A DNA stretch of 64,000 nt from Curvibacter sp. AEP1-3 (GTDB lineage: Bacteria; Pseudomonadota; Gammaproteobacteria; Burkholderiales; Burkholderiaceae_C), in NCBI RefSeq assembly GCF_002163715.1, contig NZ_CP015698.1, positions 1,984,001 through 2,048,000 of the forward strand, in the 5' to 3' direction. Shown here one piece after another: positions 43,915-53,120 of the stretch. Each line of letters starts with the position of its first letter. The first letter of the stretch is position 1. The notes under the pieces are model-generated. The model made no database searches and was not told the DNA's origin. It was given only the letters and a program-made list of their open reading frames with translations. The position numbers were made by a program, and so were the translations under genes.

Positions 43915-45729
43915 ATGCCTGGCTCCCGCATCTCTCTGGCGCAACTCATGCAGGTCACCGGCGTCTCGCCGTCCACCCCGCCGGTAGACGCCCGCTTTCC
44001 CGGCCAACGGGGGTTCGAGCTGAACCAAGTCGACGGCAGCAGCCATCCGACCCTGGCCGATCTGAGCGAATGCCTGTTCTTTTCGCCGGGTGACGGACGC
44101 ATCTGGTTGCAGGATCAACGCATGGTGCTGATGCACGCCGAAGCCATGGGAAGCTTGCGCCGCGAACTGATCGAAAGCATGGGCCTGGACAAGGCCCGCG
44201 GCCTTTTGACCCGCATGGGCTACATGAGTGGGGCGCGCGATGCGGAGCTGATAAGGCGCCAATGGCCGGATGCCGAGCCGTCAGTAGCCGCCATGGCAGG
44301 TACCCGGCTGCACGCCCTGGAAGGCCAAGTCAAAGTGGAAGTAGTGCGGGTGCGCTTTGACGCCGCCAGCGGCGAGTACCAGGGGGAATTCATCTGGCAC
44401 AACTCCAGCGAAGACGACGAGCACATTGCCGTCTATGGTGTGGGCGGTTCACCCGCCTGCTGGATGCAGACCGGCTATGCCACCGGCTATGTGAGCACGC
44501 TGTTCGGCCGCTTGATCCTGTTCCGTGAAGTGGCGTGCCGTTCTGCGGGCGACGCGCAATGTCGCGTGATCGGACGCTCGGTGGAACTATGGGAAGACCC
44601 GCAGGAAGACTTGCGCCACCTCCAGCTGGGTGACCGGGGCCCGAATGCAGAGCCTGTGGCTGCGACTGCAGAAGCGCTTGGCGAACACAGTCCCACCAGT
44701 GGCCAGGACCCGACCCTGGTCGGCGCGTCTTCTGCCTTCAATGCGGCTTTTCATATGGTGCGCCGTGTTGCCCCTACACCGGCGACCGTGTTGTTCACCG
44801 GGGAATCCGGCGTGGGCAAAGAGATGTTCGCGCGCAGCCTGCACCGCAACAGTGACCGTGCGGCCAGGCCTTTTGTGGCGATCAACTGCGCGGCCATTCC
44901 GGAGACACTGATCGAGTCCGAACTCTTCGGCGTGGAGCGCGGCGCGTTCACCGGGGCTGGCGCCTCCCGGCCGGGGCGCTTTGAGCGTGCCGACGGTGGC
45001 ACCTTGTTTCTGGACGAAATCGGCACGCTCAGCCTGGTAGCCCAAGGCAAACTTCTGCGGGCCTTGCAAGAAGGCGAGATCGAGCGGGTGGGCGGGACCA
45101 AAACGGTGAAGGTCAACGTGCGTGTGGTGGCCGCGACCAACGAACACCTGCGCGAGGCCGTTCGCAAAGGCAGCTTCCGTGAAGACCTGTTTTACCGGCT
45201 CAATGTGTTCCCGATCCACCTGCCGCCGCTGCGCGAGCGGAGCGACGACATTCCGCTGCTGATGCAGCACTTCCTGAACCACTACCGTGAGCGCTACCAG
45301 CGCGAGGTACCCGGCTTCAGCCAGCGGGCAGTGAAAGCCCTGTTCAACTACGGTTTCCCCGGCAATATCCGGGAGCTGCAAAACCTGATCGAGCGCGCGG
45401 TGATCATGGTCAACGACGGCGAGCTGATCGATGTGCACCAGCTGTTCCGGGGCGGCGAGGAGCTGAGCGAAGGCGTACTCTCGCTCCCCGCTTCAGCTGC
45501 GGGCGATGCAGGCGGCCGCTTGGTGGGCGGCACAGAGTCCTCCTCATCCCACGTCAGTCTCACTCCGGGCCAGACCCTGGGCGGCGCCGAACAGGAATGG
45601 ATTGCCGCCGCACTCCGCCGCAGCGCAGGCAACATCGCCGCTGCCGCCCGGCAACTGGGCATCACCCGGGCCACCCTGCTGTACCGGGCAAAGCAACACG
45701 GCATCGAAGTCGGTCGAATCCGCCGTTAG
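43915..45729 (+). CDS. Sigma54-dependent activator, XylR/DmpR family
   Basis: A 604-residue enhancer-binding protein. An XylR_N sensor domain (about residues 20-115, with [20 protein letters not shown]) is followed by a V4R domain (about 140-220, with [23 protein letters not shown]). The AAA+ domain has GESGVGKE at 296-303 and GAFTGA at about 343, the sigma54-contacting loop. A Fis-type helix-turn-helix ends the protein ([20 protein letters not shown]). Relatives bind phenols or other aromatics directly. It is divergent from the aldehyde dehydrogenase operon. The start ATG 43915 lies only 10 bases after the palindrome and lacks a good ribosome site, so the mRNA may be nearly leaderless. Confidence 0.93.
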   Translation: MPGSRISLAQLMQVTGVSPSTPPVDARFPGQRGFELNQVDGSSHPTLADLSECLFFSPGDGRIWLQDQRMVLMHAEAMGSLRRELIESMGLDKARGLLTRMGYMSGARDAELIRRQWPDAEPSVAAMAGTRLHALEGQVKVEVVRVRFDAASGEYQGEFIWHNSSEDDEHIAVYGVGGSPACWMQTGYATGYVSTLFGRLILFREVACRSAGDAQCRVIGRSVELWEDPQEDLRHLQLGDRGPNAEPVAATAEALGEHSPTSGQDPTLVGASSAFNAAFHMVRRVAPTPATVLFTGESGVGKEMFARSLHRNSDRAARPFVAINCAAIPETLIESELFGVERGAFTGAGASRPGRFERADGGTLFLDEIGTLSLVAQGKLLRALQEGEIERVGGTKTVKVNVRVVAATNEHLREAVRKGSFREDLFYRLNVFPIHLPPLRERSDDIPLLMQHFLNHYRERYQREVPGFSQRAVKALFNYGFPGNIRELQNLIERAVIMVNDGELIDVHQLFRGGEELSEGVLSLPASAAGDAGGRLVGGTESSSSHVSLTPGQTLGGAEQEWIAAALRRSAGNIAAAARQLGITRATLLYRAKQHGIEVGRIRR

Positions 45730-45748
45730 TGATCACGTCGCGATCGCC

Positions 45749-48700
45749 TCAAACCCGCGACAATACCCCCGCCAGCGCCACGCCCGTGTGGGTACCTAAC
45801 TTGACCACGTCTTCCGGCGTAGTGGCCGCCACCACGCGGCCACCGCCGTTGCCACCTTCTGGGCCAAGGTCCAGCACCCAGTCGGCTTCGGCGATCACAT
45901 CGAGGTCGTGCTCAATGACCACCACGCTGTGGCCGCCGTTGACCAAGCGGTGCAGTACATGGATGAGCTTTTCCACATCGGCCATGTGCAGGCCCACGGT
46001 AGGTTCGTCCAGCACGTAGAGCGTGTGCGGCACCTTGTTGCCGCGCTTGCCCACGTCGTCGCGCACCTTGCTGAGTTCGGTGACCAGCTTGATGCGCTGT
46101 GCCTCGCCGCCACTCAATGTGGGTGACGGCTGTCCCAGCGTGAGGTAGCCCAGGCCCACGTCTTTGAGCAGCTGCAGAGGGTGGGCAATGACTGGCATGG
46201 CCGCGAAGAAATCGACCGCTTCATCGACTTCCATCTGCAGCACGTCGCCGATGTTTTTGCCGCGCCAGGTGACTGCCAGCGTTTCTGGGTTGAAGCGCGC
46301 ACCCTTGCAGGTTTCGCACACCACTTTGACATCCGGCAGGAAGCTCATGCCGATGGTGCGCATGCCCTGCCCTTCGCAGCTCGGGCAGCGACCTTCGCCG
46401 GTGTTGAAGCTGAAGCGGTTGGCCGCATAGCCGCGCGCCTTGGCTTCCAGCGTGTCGGCAAACAGTTTGCGGATGGTGTCCCAGAAGCCGATATAGGTGG
46501 CCGGGCAGGAGCGTGGTGTTTTGCCGATGGGCGTTTGGTCCACTTCGAGCACGCGGTCTATGGACTCATAGCCGGTCACGCCTTCGCAGCCGAGCCAGTC
46601 GATTTTTTCACCGGCCTCCAAGGCATCGCGACCGGCTTTGGTGCTGCGCTTTTGCACGGCGGTTTGCACGTTGGCCAGCAACACGTCACGCGCCAGGGTG
46701 GATTTGCCGGAACCGCTAACGCCGGTGATCGCCACCAGGCGTTTAAGCGGGACATGGGCGGTCACGCCTTGCAGGTTGTGCATGGTGGCGTTGTGGACGG
46801 TGAGCCAGTCGATTTTTGGTTTGTACGTTGCGGCTGTAGTTGCTGAACCCGCCATGGGTAGCCCGGCACCGGGCTCCTCAACCACTCGCTTTGCGAGCTC
46901 CAAATCGTCACCCACCCCGGGGCTACCCGCTGCTGCGACGGACATCTGGGCAGTGCGGCGGTCGGCTAACGCGGCGTATTCGGCAGCAACTTTGGTGCGT
47001 TCTGCTAGCTCCGTATTGGCGGCTGCGCTGTCGAGGATGCGCGCCGCCTCCACTGCTGCTTTCTGTGCTTTGGCACTGAGCTTTTTCGCAGGCTTACCGG
47101 CACCCGCGGTGGAGGTGCTTACGCCGGAAGCCGATTTCGAGCTCGCATCGCGAGCGTATGAGGCACCCGGCGTAAGCGCCTCCGCCGCGTCCAGCGCCAA
47201 TGTCTCACTAAACGAAACCATTCCTCGCCGCACAGCCAAGGGATGCTTCATGGCATGTAAGAGATACCGCCCGGTCTGAGACTCAGGAGCGTTCTGCACA
47301 TCGGCAATCGACCCCTGCGCCACCAAGCGCCCACCGCGTTTGCCGGCACTTGGCCCAATGTCGATGATGTGGTCCGCATGGCGGATGGTGTCTTCGTCGT
47401 GTTCCACCACGACCAGCGTGTTGCCCTTGTCACTCAAGCTCTGCAAGGCGCCTAGCAGAATCTTGTTATCGCGGGCATGCAGACCGATGGTCGGCTCGTC
47501 GAGTACGTAGCACACGCCTTGCAGGTTGCTGCCCAACTGCGCCGCCAGGCGGATACGCTGCGCCTCGCCACCACTGAGGGTCGGCGCCCCCCGGTCCAGC
47601 GTGAGGTAGCCCAGACCCACTTCTTCCAGAAACTCCAGGCGACTGCGAATTTCGGGCACCAGATCGCGGGCGATGTCGCCCTCGCGGGTCGTCATGCCGC
47701 CGGCCACTTGCAGGGTCTGCACCCACTGGCGCACATCAGTCACGGAGAGGCGTGCAATGTCGGTAATGCCCACACCCGCAAACTTCACGTTGCGCGCCGT
47801 GGCATTCAAGCGCGTGCCACTGCAGGTGGGACAGGCCTTGTCGTGCAGGTCTTCAATGTCGGCCTCGGCAAAGGTCTGCTCACGGCCTTTGTTGTCGTCG
47901 TCTTTCACCGAATCATCAAACACCTTGCGCTGCTCTTTGGTGAGCGCCACGCCGGTGCCTACGCAGTCGGGGCACCAGCCGTGTTTGCTGTTGTACGAGA
48001 ACAAGCGTGGGTCCAGCTCGGCATACGACGTCGCGCACACCGGGCAAGCGCGCTTGGTAGAAAACACCTGCACCTTGCCTACGCCTGCAGCCGACTCACC
48101 GGCCGCCATCACCTCCCGCAAGCTGCCAATGTCGCTCAGCACATAGACCACGCCCTTGCCATGGGTTAGCGCGTCGGCCAGCGCAGTGCGCAGGGCAGAC
48201 TCGTTGGAAGGGGTCACGTCCAGGCTGGCTACTGGCAACTCAATGTTGTGTTCCTTGAAACGGTCAATCCGCGGGAAGCCACTAGTGGGCAAAAAGTTAC
48301 CGTCCACCCGCAGGTGTGTGAAACCCTTGGGACGCGCCCAGTCGGCCAACTCGGTGTACACGCCCTTGCGCCCCTGCACCAGTGGTGCCAGCAGTCCAAT
48401 GTGCTGGCCGCGGTAGTTCTTGAGCAACTGGGCGGCAATGCTCTCGGCCGACTGCGGCTCCACGGCCGCACCGTCTTTGAAGCAATGCTGGGTGCCCAGC
48501 TTCACGTACAACAAGCGCAGGAAGTGCCACACCTCGGTGGTCGTACCCACCGTAGACTTGCGTCCGCCGCGCGAGAGCCGCTGCTCGATCGCCACCGTGG
48601 GCGGAATGCCATATACCGCATCCACCTCGGGGCGACCTGCAGGTTGCACGATGGAGCGGGCATAGGCATTCAAGGATTCGAGGTAACGCCGCTGCCCTTC

Positions 48701-51700
48701 GTTGAACAGGATGTCAAACGCCAGCGTCGACTTGCCGGAACCGGACACACCGGTCACCACGCTGAACTTGCCGCGTGGAATATCCACCGACAAAGACTTG
48801 AGGTTGTGCTCCTTTGCATTGACGATACGAATGGAATTCGACGTGTCGACCACGCCCGCCCCGGAGGCGGATGGGCTTGCGCCGGAAGCCGATTTCGAGC
48901 TCGCAGCGCGAGCGTATGAGGCGCCCGGCGTGAGCCCGTCCGCCGCAGCAACAGAAGTAAACGTAGCCGACGACTCCGCCACCTCATGCACCACTCCCAT
49001 CGCAGCCGCGTATTCCCGCAACGCCTTACCCGTGTGCGACGTGGCATGCAACAACAGGTCCTCCGGCGTGCCATACGCCACCACCTGCCCGCCCGCATCC
49101 CCGCCCTCGGGGCCGAGATCGATCAACCAGTCGGACGCACGAATCACATCGAGGTTGTGCTCAATCACCACCAGCGAATGGCCGGCGTCCAGCAACTTGC
49201 GCAGCGCGCGCATCAGCTTGGCGATGTCTTCAAAGTGCAGACCCGTAGTCGGCTCGTCCAACATGAACAGCGAGCCCTTGCGCGCCAGCAACTGCTTGCT
49301 CGCACTGGAGCTCTTGGCCGCTTCGGCCAGAAAGCCTGCGAGTTTGAGACGTTGCGCCTCACCACCCGACAGCGTGGGCACCGGTTGGCCCAACTTCACA
49401 TATTCCAAGCCCACATCCACGATGGGTTGCAGCACGCGAATGACCTCACGGTCCGCACTGAACAAGTCCGCCGCTTCGCTCACTGTGAGTTCCAGCACAT
49501 CAGCCACATTCACATGGCGGCCCTTGCGCTCAATCGTCACTTCCAGAATCTCGGGGCGGTAACGCTTGCCATCGCAGTCAGGGCAACGCAAATACACATC
49601 ACTCAGGAACTGCATTTCCACATGCTCAAAGCCCGAGCCACCGCAGGTAGGGCAACGACCATCGCCACTGTTGAAGCTGAATTTGGCGGCGGTGTAGCTG
49701 CGTTCCCTCGACAAGGCGGCGCCCGCGAACAACTCGCGGATCGCGTCCCACGCGCCGACGTAGCTCACCGGGTTGGATCGCGCCGTTTTGCCGATGGGCG
49801 ACTGGTCCACAAACACAATGTCGCTGAGCTGCTCCGCACCCAGCAGGCTGGTGTGGGCGCCCGGTGTTTCGGTGGCTTTGCCGAAGTGACGCAACAAGGC
49901 GGGGGCCAGCACATCCTGAATCAGCGTGGACTTGCCGGAACCGGACACACCTGTCACGCAGACCAAACGCTGCAGCGGAATTTCCACCGACACATTCTTG
50001 AGGTTGTGCTCGGTCACGCCCTCCAGAATCAGGCGCGGGTTGTTCGGCGCGACCATGCGCTTGAAGCCCATGCCCACCTGCTTGCGACCGCCCAGGTAGG
50101 CGCCGGTCATGGTGTTTGCCCCCTTGAGGGCCTCGGTGGTACCGTCAAATACGATCTGACCGCCCTTCTCACCCGGACCGGGTCCCATGTCGATCATGCG
50201 GTCGGCAGCCAGCATTACGGCCGGGTCATGCTCCACCACCACCAGCGTATTGCCTGCATCGCGCAAGCGCTGCATGGCCACGATGATGCGGTTCATGTCG
50301 CGCGGGTGCAGGCCGATGCTGGGCTCGTCCAGCACAAACAGTGTATTGACCAGCGAGGTGCCCAACGCGGTGGTGAGGTTGATGCGCTGCACCTCGCCGC
50401 CACTCAGCGTGCGGCTCTGACGGTCCAGAGTGAGGTAGCCAATACCCACATCGCACAGGTATTTGAGGCGGGTACCCACCTCTTCGAACAGCAGCTTGAG
50501 GGTTTTGTGCTCGGCCTCGGAGGCGGTAGGCGCAGTTTTCTCCGGAGCCACATCTTCCGAACGCGCAGCGGAGTCCGGAGTGCCGGAAGGGGCCGATTTG
50601 CTACTCGCGAAGCGAGTTGATGAGGCCACTGCCGACACGCCGGGCTCCGCCCCCCCAAAGACGCCAAGATCACTTTGCAGCGCATCAAAAAACCGCTTGA
50701 GTCGATCCAAAGGCATCAGCATCAAATCGTGTAGCGACAAGCCGGGCAGCGCTTCCAGTTGCTCACGAGACCACTTCACGCCCTTGGGCATGAAACGCTT
50801 GGCCGGGTCCAGCGCCATGTCGGCCTGGTCCTTGGTGCCTATGCGCCAAAGCAGGCTCTCCGTCTTCAAGCGCGAGCCACTGCAGGTCGGGCAAGTCGTG
50901 TAACTGCGGTACTTGGACAAGAGCACACGGATGTGCATCTTGTAAGCCTTGGTCTCCAGGTATTCAAAGAAGCGGTCCACGCCGAACCAGTGCTGGTTCC
51001 ACTTGCCGTTCCAGTTCGGTGAGCCCTTGAGCACCCAGTGCTTTTGTTCTGCAGTCAACTTGTACCAAGGCGTATCACGCGGGATACCGCTGGCCTCGGC
51101 GTGGCGCATCAGGTCGTCCTGGCATTCCTGCCAAGCCGGCGTCTGCATGGGCTTGACTGCGCCGGCGCGCAGGGTGAGTTTGTCATTGGGGATGACCAAC
51201 CCATAGTCCACCCCGACCACGCGCCCGAAGCCGCGGCAGGCGTCGCAAGCGCCCACCGCCGAATTGAAGCTGAACATCGACGCAATCGGGTCGGTATAGC
51301 GGATATCGCTCTGAGGGCAGTGCAGGCCGGTCGAAAAGCGCCAGATCTCAGGCGCTGCGTTTGCTATGGTTTCAGGAGCTACTAGCGCACTATCCACGGG
51401 CGCCAGAGCCTCTTTCAGCACATAAGCATTCAATCGCCCGCTGCCGCGCTTGAGGGAGGTCTCGATAGCCTCCAGAACGCGTGCTTTTTCCACACCGTCG
51501 ATGCGGAAGCGGTCCGCCACGACGTCCAGCACTTTGCGCACGCCATTGACGGTAGATACCTCCCGCTCGGCCTGCACACGGGTGAAGCCGCTGGCGCTCA
51601 GCCACTGGGTTACTTCGTCAGGGGTGGCGTTGCCAGGCAGCTCTACTGGAAAGGTCAGCACCAAGCGGGGATTACCTTCGGCAGCGGCGCGCTGCAGCAG

Positions 51701-52120
51701 CGTGGTGTAAATCGTCTCGGGGGTGTCGTGCTGCACCGGCAAGGCGGTGTCTTTGTCAAACAGGCTACCCGCGCGGGAAAACAGGAGCTTGAGGTGGTCG
51801 TTGAGCTCCGTCATCGTGCCCACGGTGGAGCGGCTGGAGCGCACCGGATTGGTCTGGTCAATCGCAATCGCAGGCGGGACACCTTCTACCTTGTCAACGG
51901 CGGGCTTGTCCATGCGGTCCAGAAACTGGCGCGCATAGGCGCTGAAGGTTTCCACATAGCGGCGCTGACCCTCGGCGTACAGCGTGTCGAACACCAGGCT
52001 GGACTTTCCCGAACCGCTGGGGCCGGTGACCACGGTCAGCTCACCCGTGCGGATGTCCAGATCGAGGTTCTTGAGATTGTGCTGTCGCGCCCCGCGAATG
52101 CGGATGGTGCCCTGGGTCAT
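45749..52120 (-). CDS. uvrA: Double-length UvrA (four ATPase modules)
   Basis: A 2123-residue protein equal to two UvrA chains in tandem. UvrA recognises DNA damage as a dimer and loads UvrB. Four Walker A motifs (GPSGSGKSS, then GVSGSGKST three times), four LSGGE signatures and four sets of zinc-finger cysteines (CDACRGFG/CPTCSGSR, CPTCGGSG/CPDCDGKR, CPDCVGTG/CPTCSGTR, CPSCEGQG/CETCKGAR) are visible. The result is a covalent pseudo-dimer. I chose ATG 52120 (MTQGTIRIRGARQHNLKNLD). Five short repeats are inserted in frame at residues about 237-254 (family A), 491-518, 1059-1085, 1646-1670 and 1731-1755 (family B), all in linkers. Double-length UvrA is known in Burkholderiales, usually beside a normal uvrA elsewhere. 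Confidence 0.95.
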   Translation of the reverse strand: MTQGTIRIRGARQHNLKNLDLDIRTGELTVVTGPSGSGKSSLVFDTLYAEGQRRYVETFSAYARQFLDRMDKPAVDKVEGVPPAIAIDQTNPVRSSRSTVGTMTELNDHLKLLFSRAGSLFDKDTALPVQHDTPETIYTTLLQRAAAEGNPRLVLTFPVELPGNATPDEVTQWLSASGFTRVQAEREVSTVNGVRKVLDVVADRFRIDGVEKARVLEAIETSLKRGSGRLNAYVLKEALAPVDSALVAPETIANAAPEIWRFSTGLHCPQSDIRYTDPIASMFSFNSAVGACDACRGFGRVVGVDYGLVIPNDKLTLRAGAVKPMQTPAWQECQDDLMRHAEASGIPRDTPWYKLTAEQKHWVLKGSPNWNGKWNQHWFGVDRFFEYLETKAYKMHIRVLLSKYRSYTTCPTCSGSRLKTESLLWRIGTKDQADMALDPAKRFMPKGVKWSREQLEALPGLSLHDLMLMPLDRLKRFFDALQSDLGVFGGAEPGVSAVASSTRFASSKSAPSGTPDSAARSEDVAPEKTAPTASEAEHKTLKLLFEEVGTRLKYLCDVGIGYLTLDRQSRTLSGGEVQRINLTTALGTSLVNTLFVLDEPSIGLHPRDMNRIIVAMQRLRDAGNTLVVVEHDPAVMLAADRMIDMGPGPGEKGGQIVFDGTTEALKGANTMTGAYLGGRKQVGMGFKRMVAPNNPRLILEGVTEHNLKNVSVEIPLQRLVCVTGVSGSGKSTLIQDVLAPALLRHFGKATETPGAHTSLLGAEQLSDIVFVDQSPIGKTARSNPVSYVGAWDAIRELFAGAALSRERSYTAAKFSFNSGDGRCPTCGGSGFEHVEMQFLSDVYLRCPDCDGKRYRPEILEVTIERKGRHVNVADVLELTVSEAADLFSADREVIRVLQPIVDVGLEYVKLGQPVPTLSGGEAQRLKLAGFLAEAAKSSSASKQLLARKGSLFMLDEPTTGLHFEDIAKLMRALRKLLDAGHSLVVIEHNLDVIRASDWLIDLGPEGGDAGGQVVAYGTPEDLLLHATSHTGKALREYAAAMGVVHEVAESSATFTSVAAADGLTPGASYARAASSKSASGASPSASGAGVVDTSNSIRIVNAKEHNLKSLSVDIPRGKFSVVTGVSGSGKSTLAFDILFNEGQRRYLESLNAYARSIVQPAGRPEVDAVYGIPPTVAIEQRLSRGGRKSTVGTTTEVWHFLRLLYVKLGTQHCFKDGAAVEPQSAESIAAQLLKNYRGQHIGLLAPLVQGRKGVYTELADWARPKGFTHLRVDGNFLPTSGFPRIDRFKEHNIELPVASLDVTPSNESALRTALADALTHGKGVVYVLSDIGSLREVMAAGESAAGVGKVQVFSTKRACPVCATSYAELDPRLFSYNSKHGWCPDCVGTGVALTKEQRKVFDDSVKDDDNKGREQTFAEADIEDLHDKACPTCSGTRLNATARNVKFAGVGITDIARLSVTDVRQWVQTLQVAGGMTTREGDIARDLVPEIRSRLEFLEEVGLGYLTLDRGAPTLSGGEAQRIRLAAQLGSNLQGVCYVLDEPTIGLHARDNKILLGALQSLSDKGNTLVVVEHDEDTIRHADHIIDIGPSAGKRGGRLVAQGSIADVQNAPESQTGRYLLHAMKHPLAVRRGMVSFSETLALDAAEALTPGASYARDASSKSASGVSTSTAGAGKPAKKLSAKAQKAAVEAARILDSAAANTELAERTKVAAEYAALADRRTAQMSVAAAGSPGVGDDLELAKRVVEEPGAGLPMAGSATTAATYKPKIDWLTVHNATMHNLQGVTAHVPLKRLVAITGVSGSGKSTLARDVLLANVQTAVQKRSTKAGRDALEAGEKIDWLGCEGVTGYESIDRVLEVDQTPIGKTPRSCPATYIGFWDTIRKLFADTLEAKARGYAANRFSFNTGEGRCPSCEGQGMRTIGMSFLPDVKVVCETCKGARFNPETLAVTWRGKNIGDVLQMEVDEAVDFFAAMPVIAHPLQLLKDVGLGYLTLGQPSPTLSGGEAQRIKLVTELSKVRDDVGKRGNKVPHTLYVLDEPTVGLHMADVEKLIHVLHRLVNGGHSVVVIEHDLDVIAEADWVLDLGPEGGNGGGRVVAATTPEDVVKLGTHTGVALAGVLSRV
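46856..46928 (-). repeat. Family B element, copy 1 (in frame in uvrA)
   Basis: Terminal inverted repeats GGGTAGCCCGG and CCGGGGCTACCC flank a core with ACTCGCTTTGCGAGCTCC, a short stem-loop. It runs opposite to copies 2-4. Its translation in uvrA includes GDDLELAKRVVEEPGAG. Confidence 0.85.
47111..47183 (+). repeat. Family B element, copy 2 (in frame in uvrA)
   Basis: Terminal arms GCTTACGCCGG and CCGGCGTAAGC are perfect over 11 bases and extend to 17 with one mismatch. The core is GATTTCGAGCTCGCATCGCG followed by AGCGTATGAGG. It encodes LTPGASYARDASSKSASG in uvrA. Confidence 0.88.
48866..48944 (+). repeat. Family B element, copy 3 (in frame in uvrA)
   Basis: Imperfect arms CGGATGGGCTTGCGCCGG and CCGGCGTGAGCCCGTCCG (15 of 18 pairs) flank a core almost identical to copy 2. 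It encodes LTPGASYARAASSKSASG. Confidence 0.88.
50568..50650 (+). repeat. Family B element, copy 4 (in frame in uvrA)
   Basis: Arms GCGGAGTCCGGAGTGCCGG and CCGACACGCCGGGCTCCGC (16 of 19 pairs) flank the core GATTTGCTACTCGCGAAGCG. It encodes AVASSTRFASSKSAPSG in the first-half linker of uvrA. Confidence 0.82.
51361..51412 (-). repeat. Family A palindromic repeat, copy 8 (in frame in uvrA)
   Basis: Read on the minus strand: CTCTGGCGCCCGTGGATAGT then GCGCTAGTAGCTCCTG and ACCATAGCAAA. It is in the same orientation as uvrA and encodes EALAPVDSALVAPETIANA, in the variable region of the first module. Confidence 0.85.
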
Positions 52121-52242
52121 GGTGAATGCTCTCTGCGGTGGGGAGAGACATTCTAGGCAGCCAGTGCAAGGATGGGTACCTATGTGGACAATTTTGCGCC
52201 GGGCCGTCCCGGGCTTCACGCAATGCGGCGAAAGCGAGGGGT

Positions 52243-52752
52243 TCAGCCCTTCAGTGCGCGCTCCAATTCGCGGCAGGCTTTGGTGCCCACGGCGTCCTGG
52301 ATTTTGGGCAAAAGGGCCAGAAGGTCGTCGAAACCGGCAGCGGACTCGACAGACAAGTTCAGCATGAATCCCCGCAACCCAAGGCCGGCGGTGAGCTTGG
52401 TGGCAATGGGTTTGGCGTCGCTGTAGCGTTCCTGGGGCGTGCGGTCACTCACCGGCGGTGCAGGGCTGGCTGTCTCTTCAGCCAGTTCTACGGCATCTGC
52501 AGACGCTACAGCGGCCACGGGTGCCGGCGCGCTCACCTGGCCGGCACCGGGCGCCAGAAAGCCCTGTTCCACCATGTAATCCACATCGGCCTGGGTCATG
52601 CCCATACCGGCCGTAGCTGTCAGCACCTGTTCCGCCGTCTTTTGGCCGTCAAACAGAATGAACGCAGAGCGTTGGCGGGCCGAAAACAGGGGCGACCGCT
52701 CTTTGAACGCTTTTTGTCCAGCTTCCGTTTTTGTGAATTTCATGAGTGGCAT
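52243..52752 (-). CDS. Conserved hypothetical protein
   Basis: A 169-residue cytoplasmic protein I cannot assign. The N-terminal half (MKFTKTEAGQKAFKERSPLF, RQRSAFILFDGQKTAEQVL) looks like a small helical domain for regulatory or binding use, a Pro/Ala-rich linker follows, and the C-terminal part is helical (LNLSVESAAGFDDLLALLPK). The FDG...TAEQVL text resembles proteins that monitor a threshold. Start is ATG 52752 or three codons later at 52743; upstream codons to 52794 look unlikely. It lies downstream of the small membrane protein on the same strand. Confidence 0.6.
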   Translation of the reverse strand: MPLMKFTKTEAGQKAFKERSPLFSARQRSAFILFDGQKTAEQVLTATAGMGMTQADVDYMVEQGFLAPGAGQVSAPAPVAAVASADAVELAEETASPAPPVSDRTPQERYSDAKPIATKLTAGLGLRGFMLNLSVESAAGFDDLLALLPKIQDAVGTKACRELERALKG

Positions 52753-52827
52753 TTTAGGACTGCAGGTCTGCTCCACTCGAACGAAAGGGGCCATCAGGCC
52801 CCCTCGTTTACCCTATCCGGGAGACGC

Positions 52828-53025
52828 TTATTTGGCTTCGCTGGCAGCAGGCGCAGCAGGCGCAGCAGGTGCAGCTGCAGGTGCAGAGACCGTGGCAGCA
52901 GGGGCTTCACTGTGCGTCGCGTCAGCGCCGTGCTTCTCACCACTCATATCAATATCTCCACCCTTGCTAAGGATGTACAAAGCCAGGCCGGCAAACAACG
53001 CAAAACCCACAGCAATTTTCCACAT
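52828..53025 (-). CDS. Small single-pass membrane protein, Ala/Pro-rich
   Basis: A 65-residue protein. One membrane helix opens it (MWKIAVGFALFAGLALYILS), followed by a short polar segment with DIDMSGEKHGADATHSEAP and an Ala/Pro-rich C-terminus. The composition resembles small envelope tethers. No function can be given. It follows the terminator of the MHS transporter, so it has its own promoter or little expression. Confidence 0.6.
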   Translation of the reverse strand: MWKIAVGFALFAGLALYILSKGGDIDMSGEKHGADATHSEAPAATVSAPAAAPAAPAAPAASEAK

Positions 53026-53037
53026 ACCACTTCCTTC

Positions 53038-53065
53038 AAAAAAAAAGCTCTCCGGAGCGGAGAGC
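53038..53065 (-). terminator. Intrinsic terminator of the MHS transporter gene
   Basis: On the minus strand GCTCTCC pairs with GGAGAGC (53059-53065 with 53047-53053) over a 5-base loop, followed by nine T residues. A second stem (GCCCCGG / CCGGGGC, about 53075-53096) precedes it. Confidence 0.9.
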
Positions 53066-53120
53066 CTGAAAATTGCCCCGGCTTGGAGACCGGGGCGTTA
53101 ACTCACTTCACTCGCAAAAA

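Noticed and set aside
48986..50620. A 544-residue open frame on the plus strand opposite uvrA
   Set aside because: It is a high-GC antisense shadow; the minus-strand frame has all UvrA motifs and this one has low-complexity His/Arg/Gly-rich text with no domain.
45749..52120. Possibility that the long uvrA is two genes merged by a missed stop
   Set aside because: The frame is continuous, the two halves are linked by coding repeat elements, and double-length UvrA proteins are an established group.
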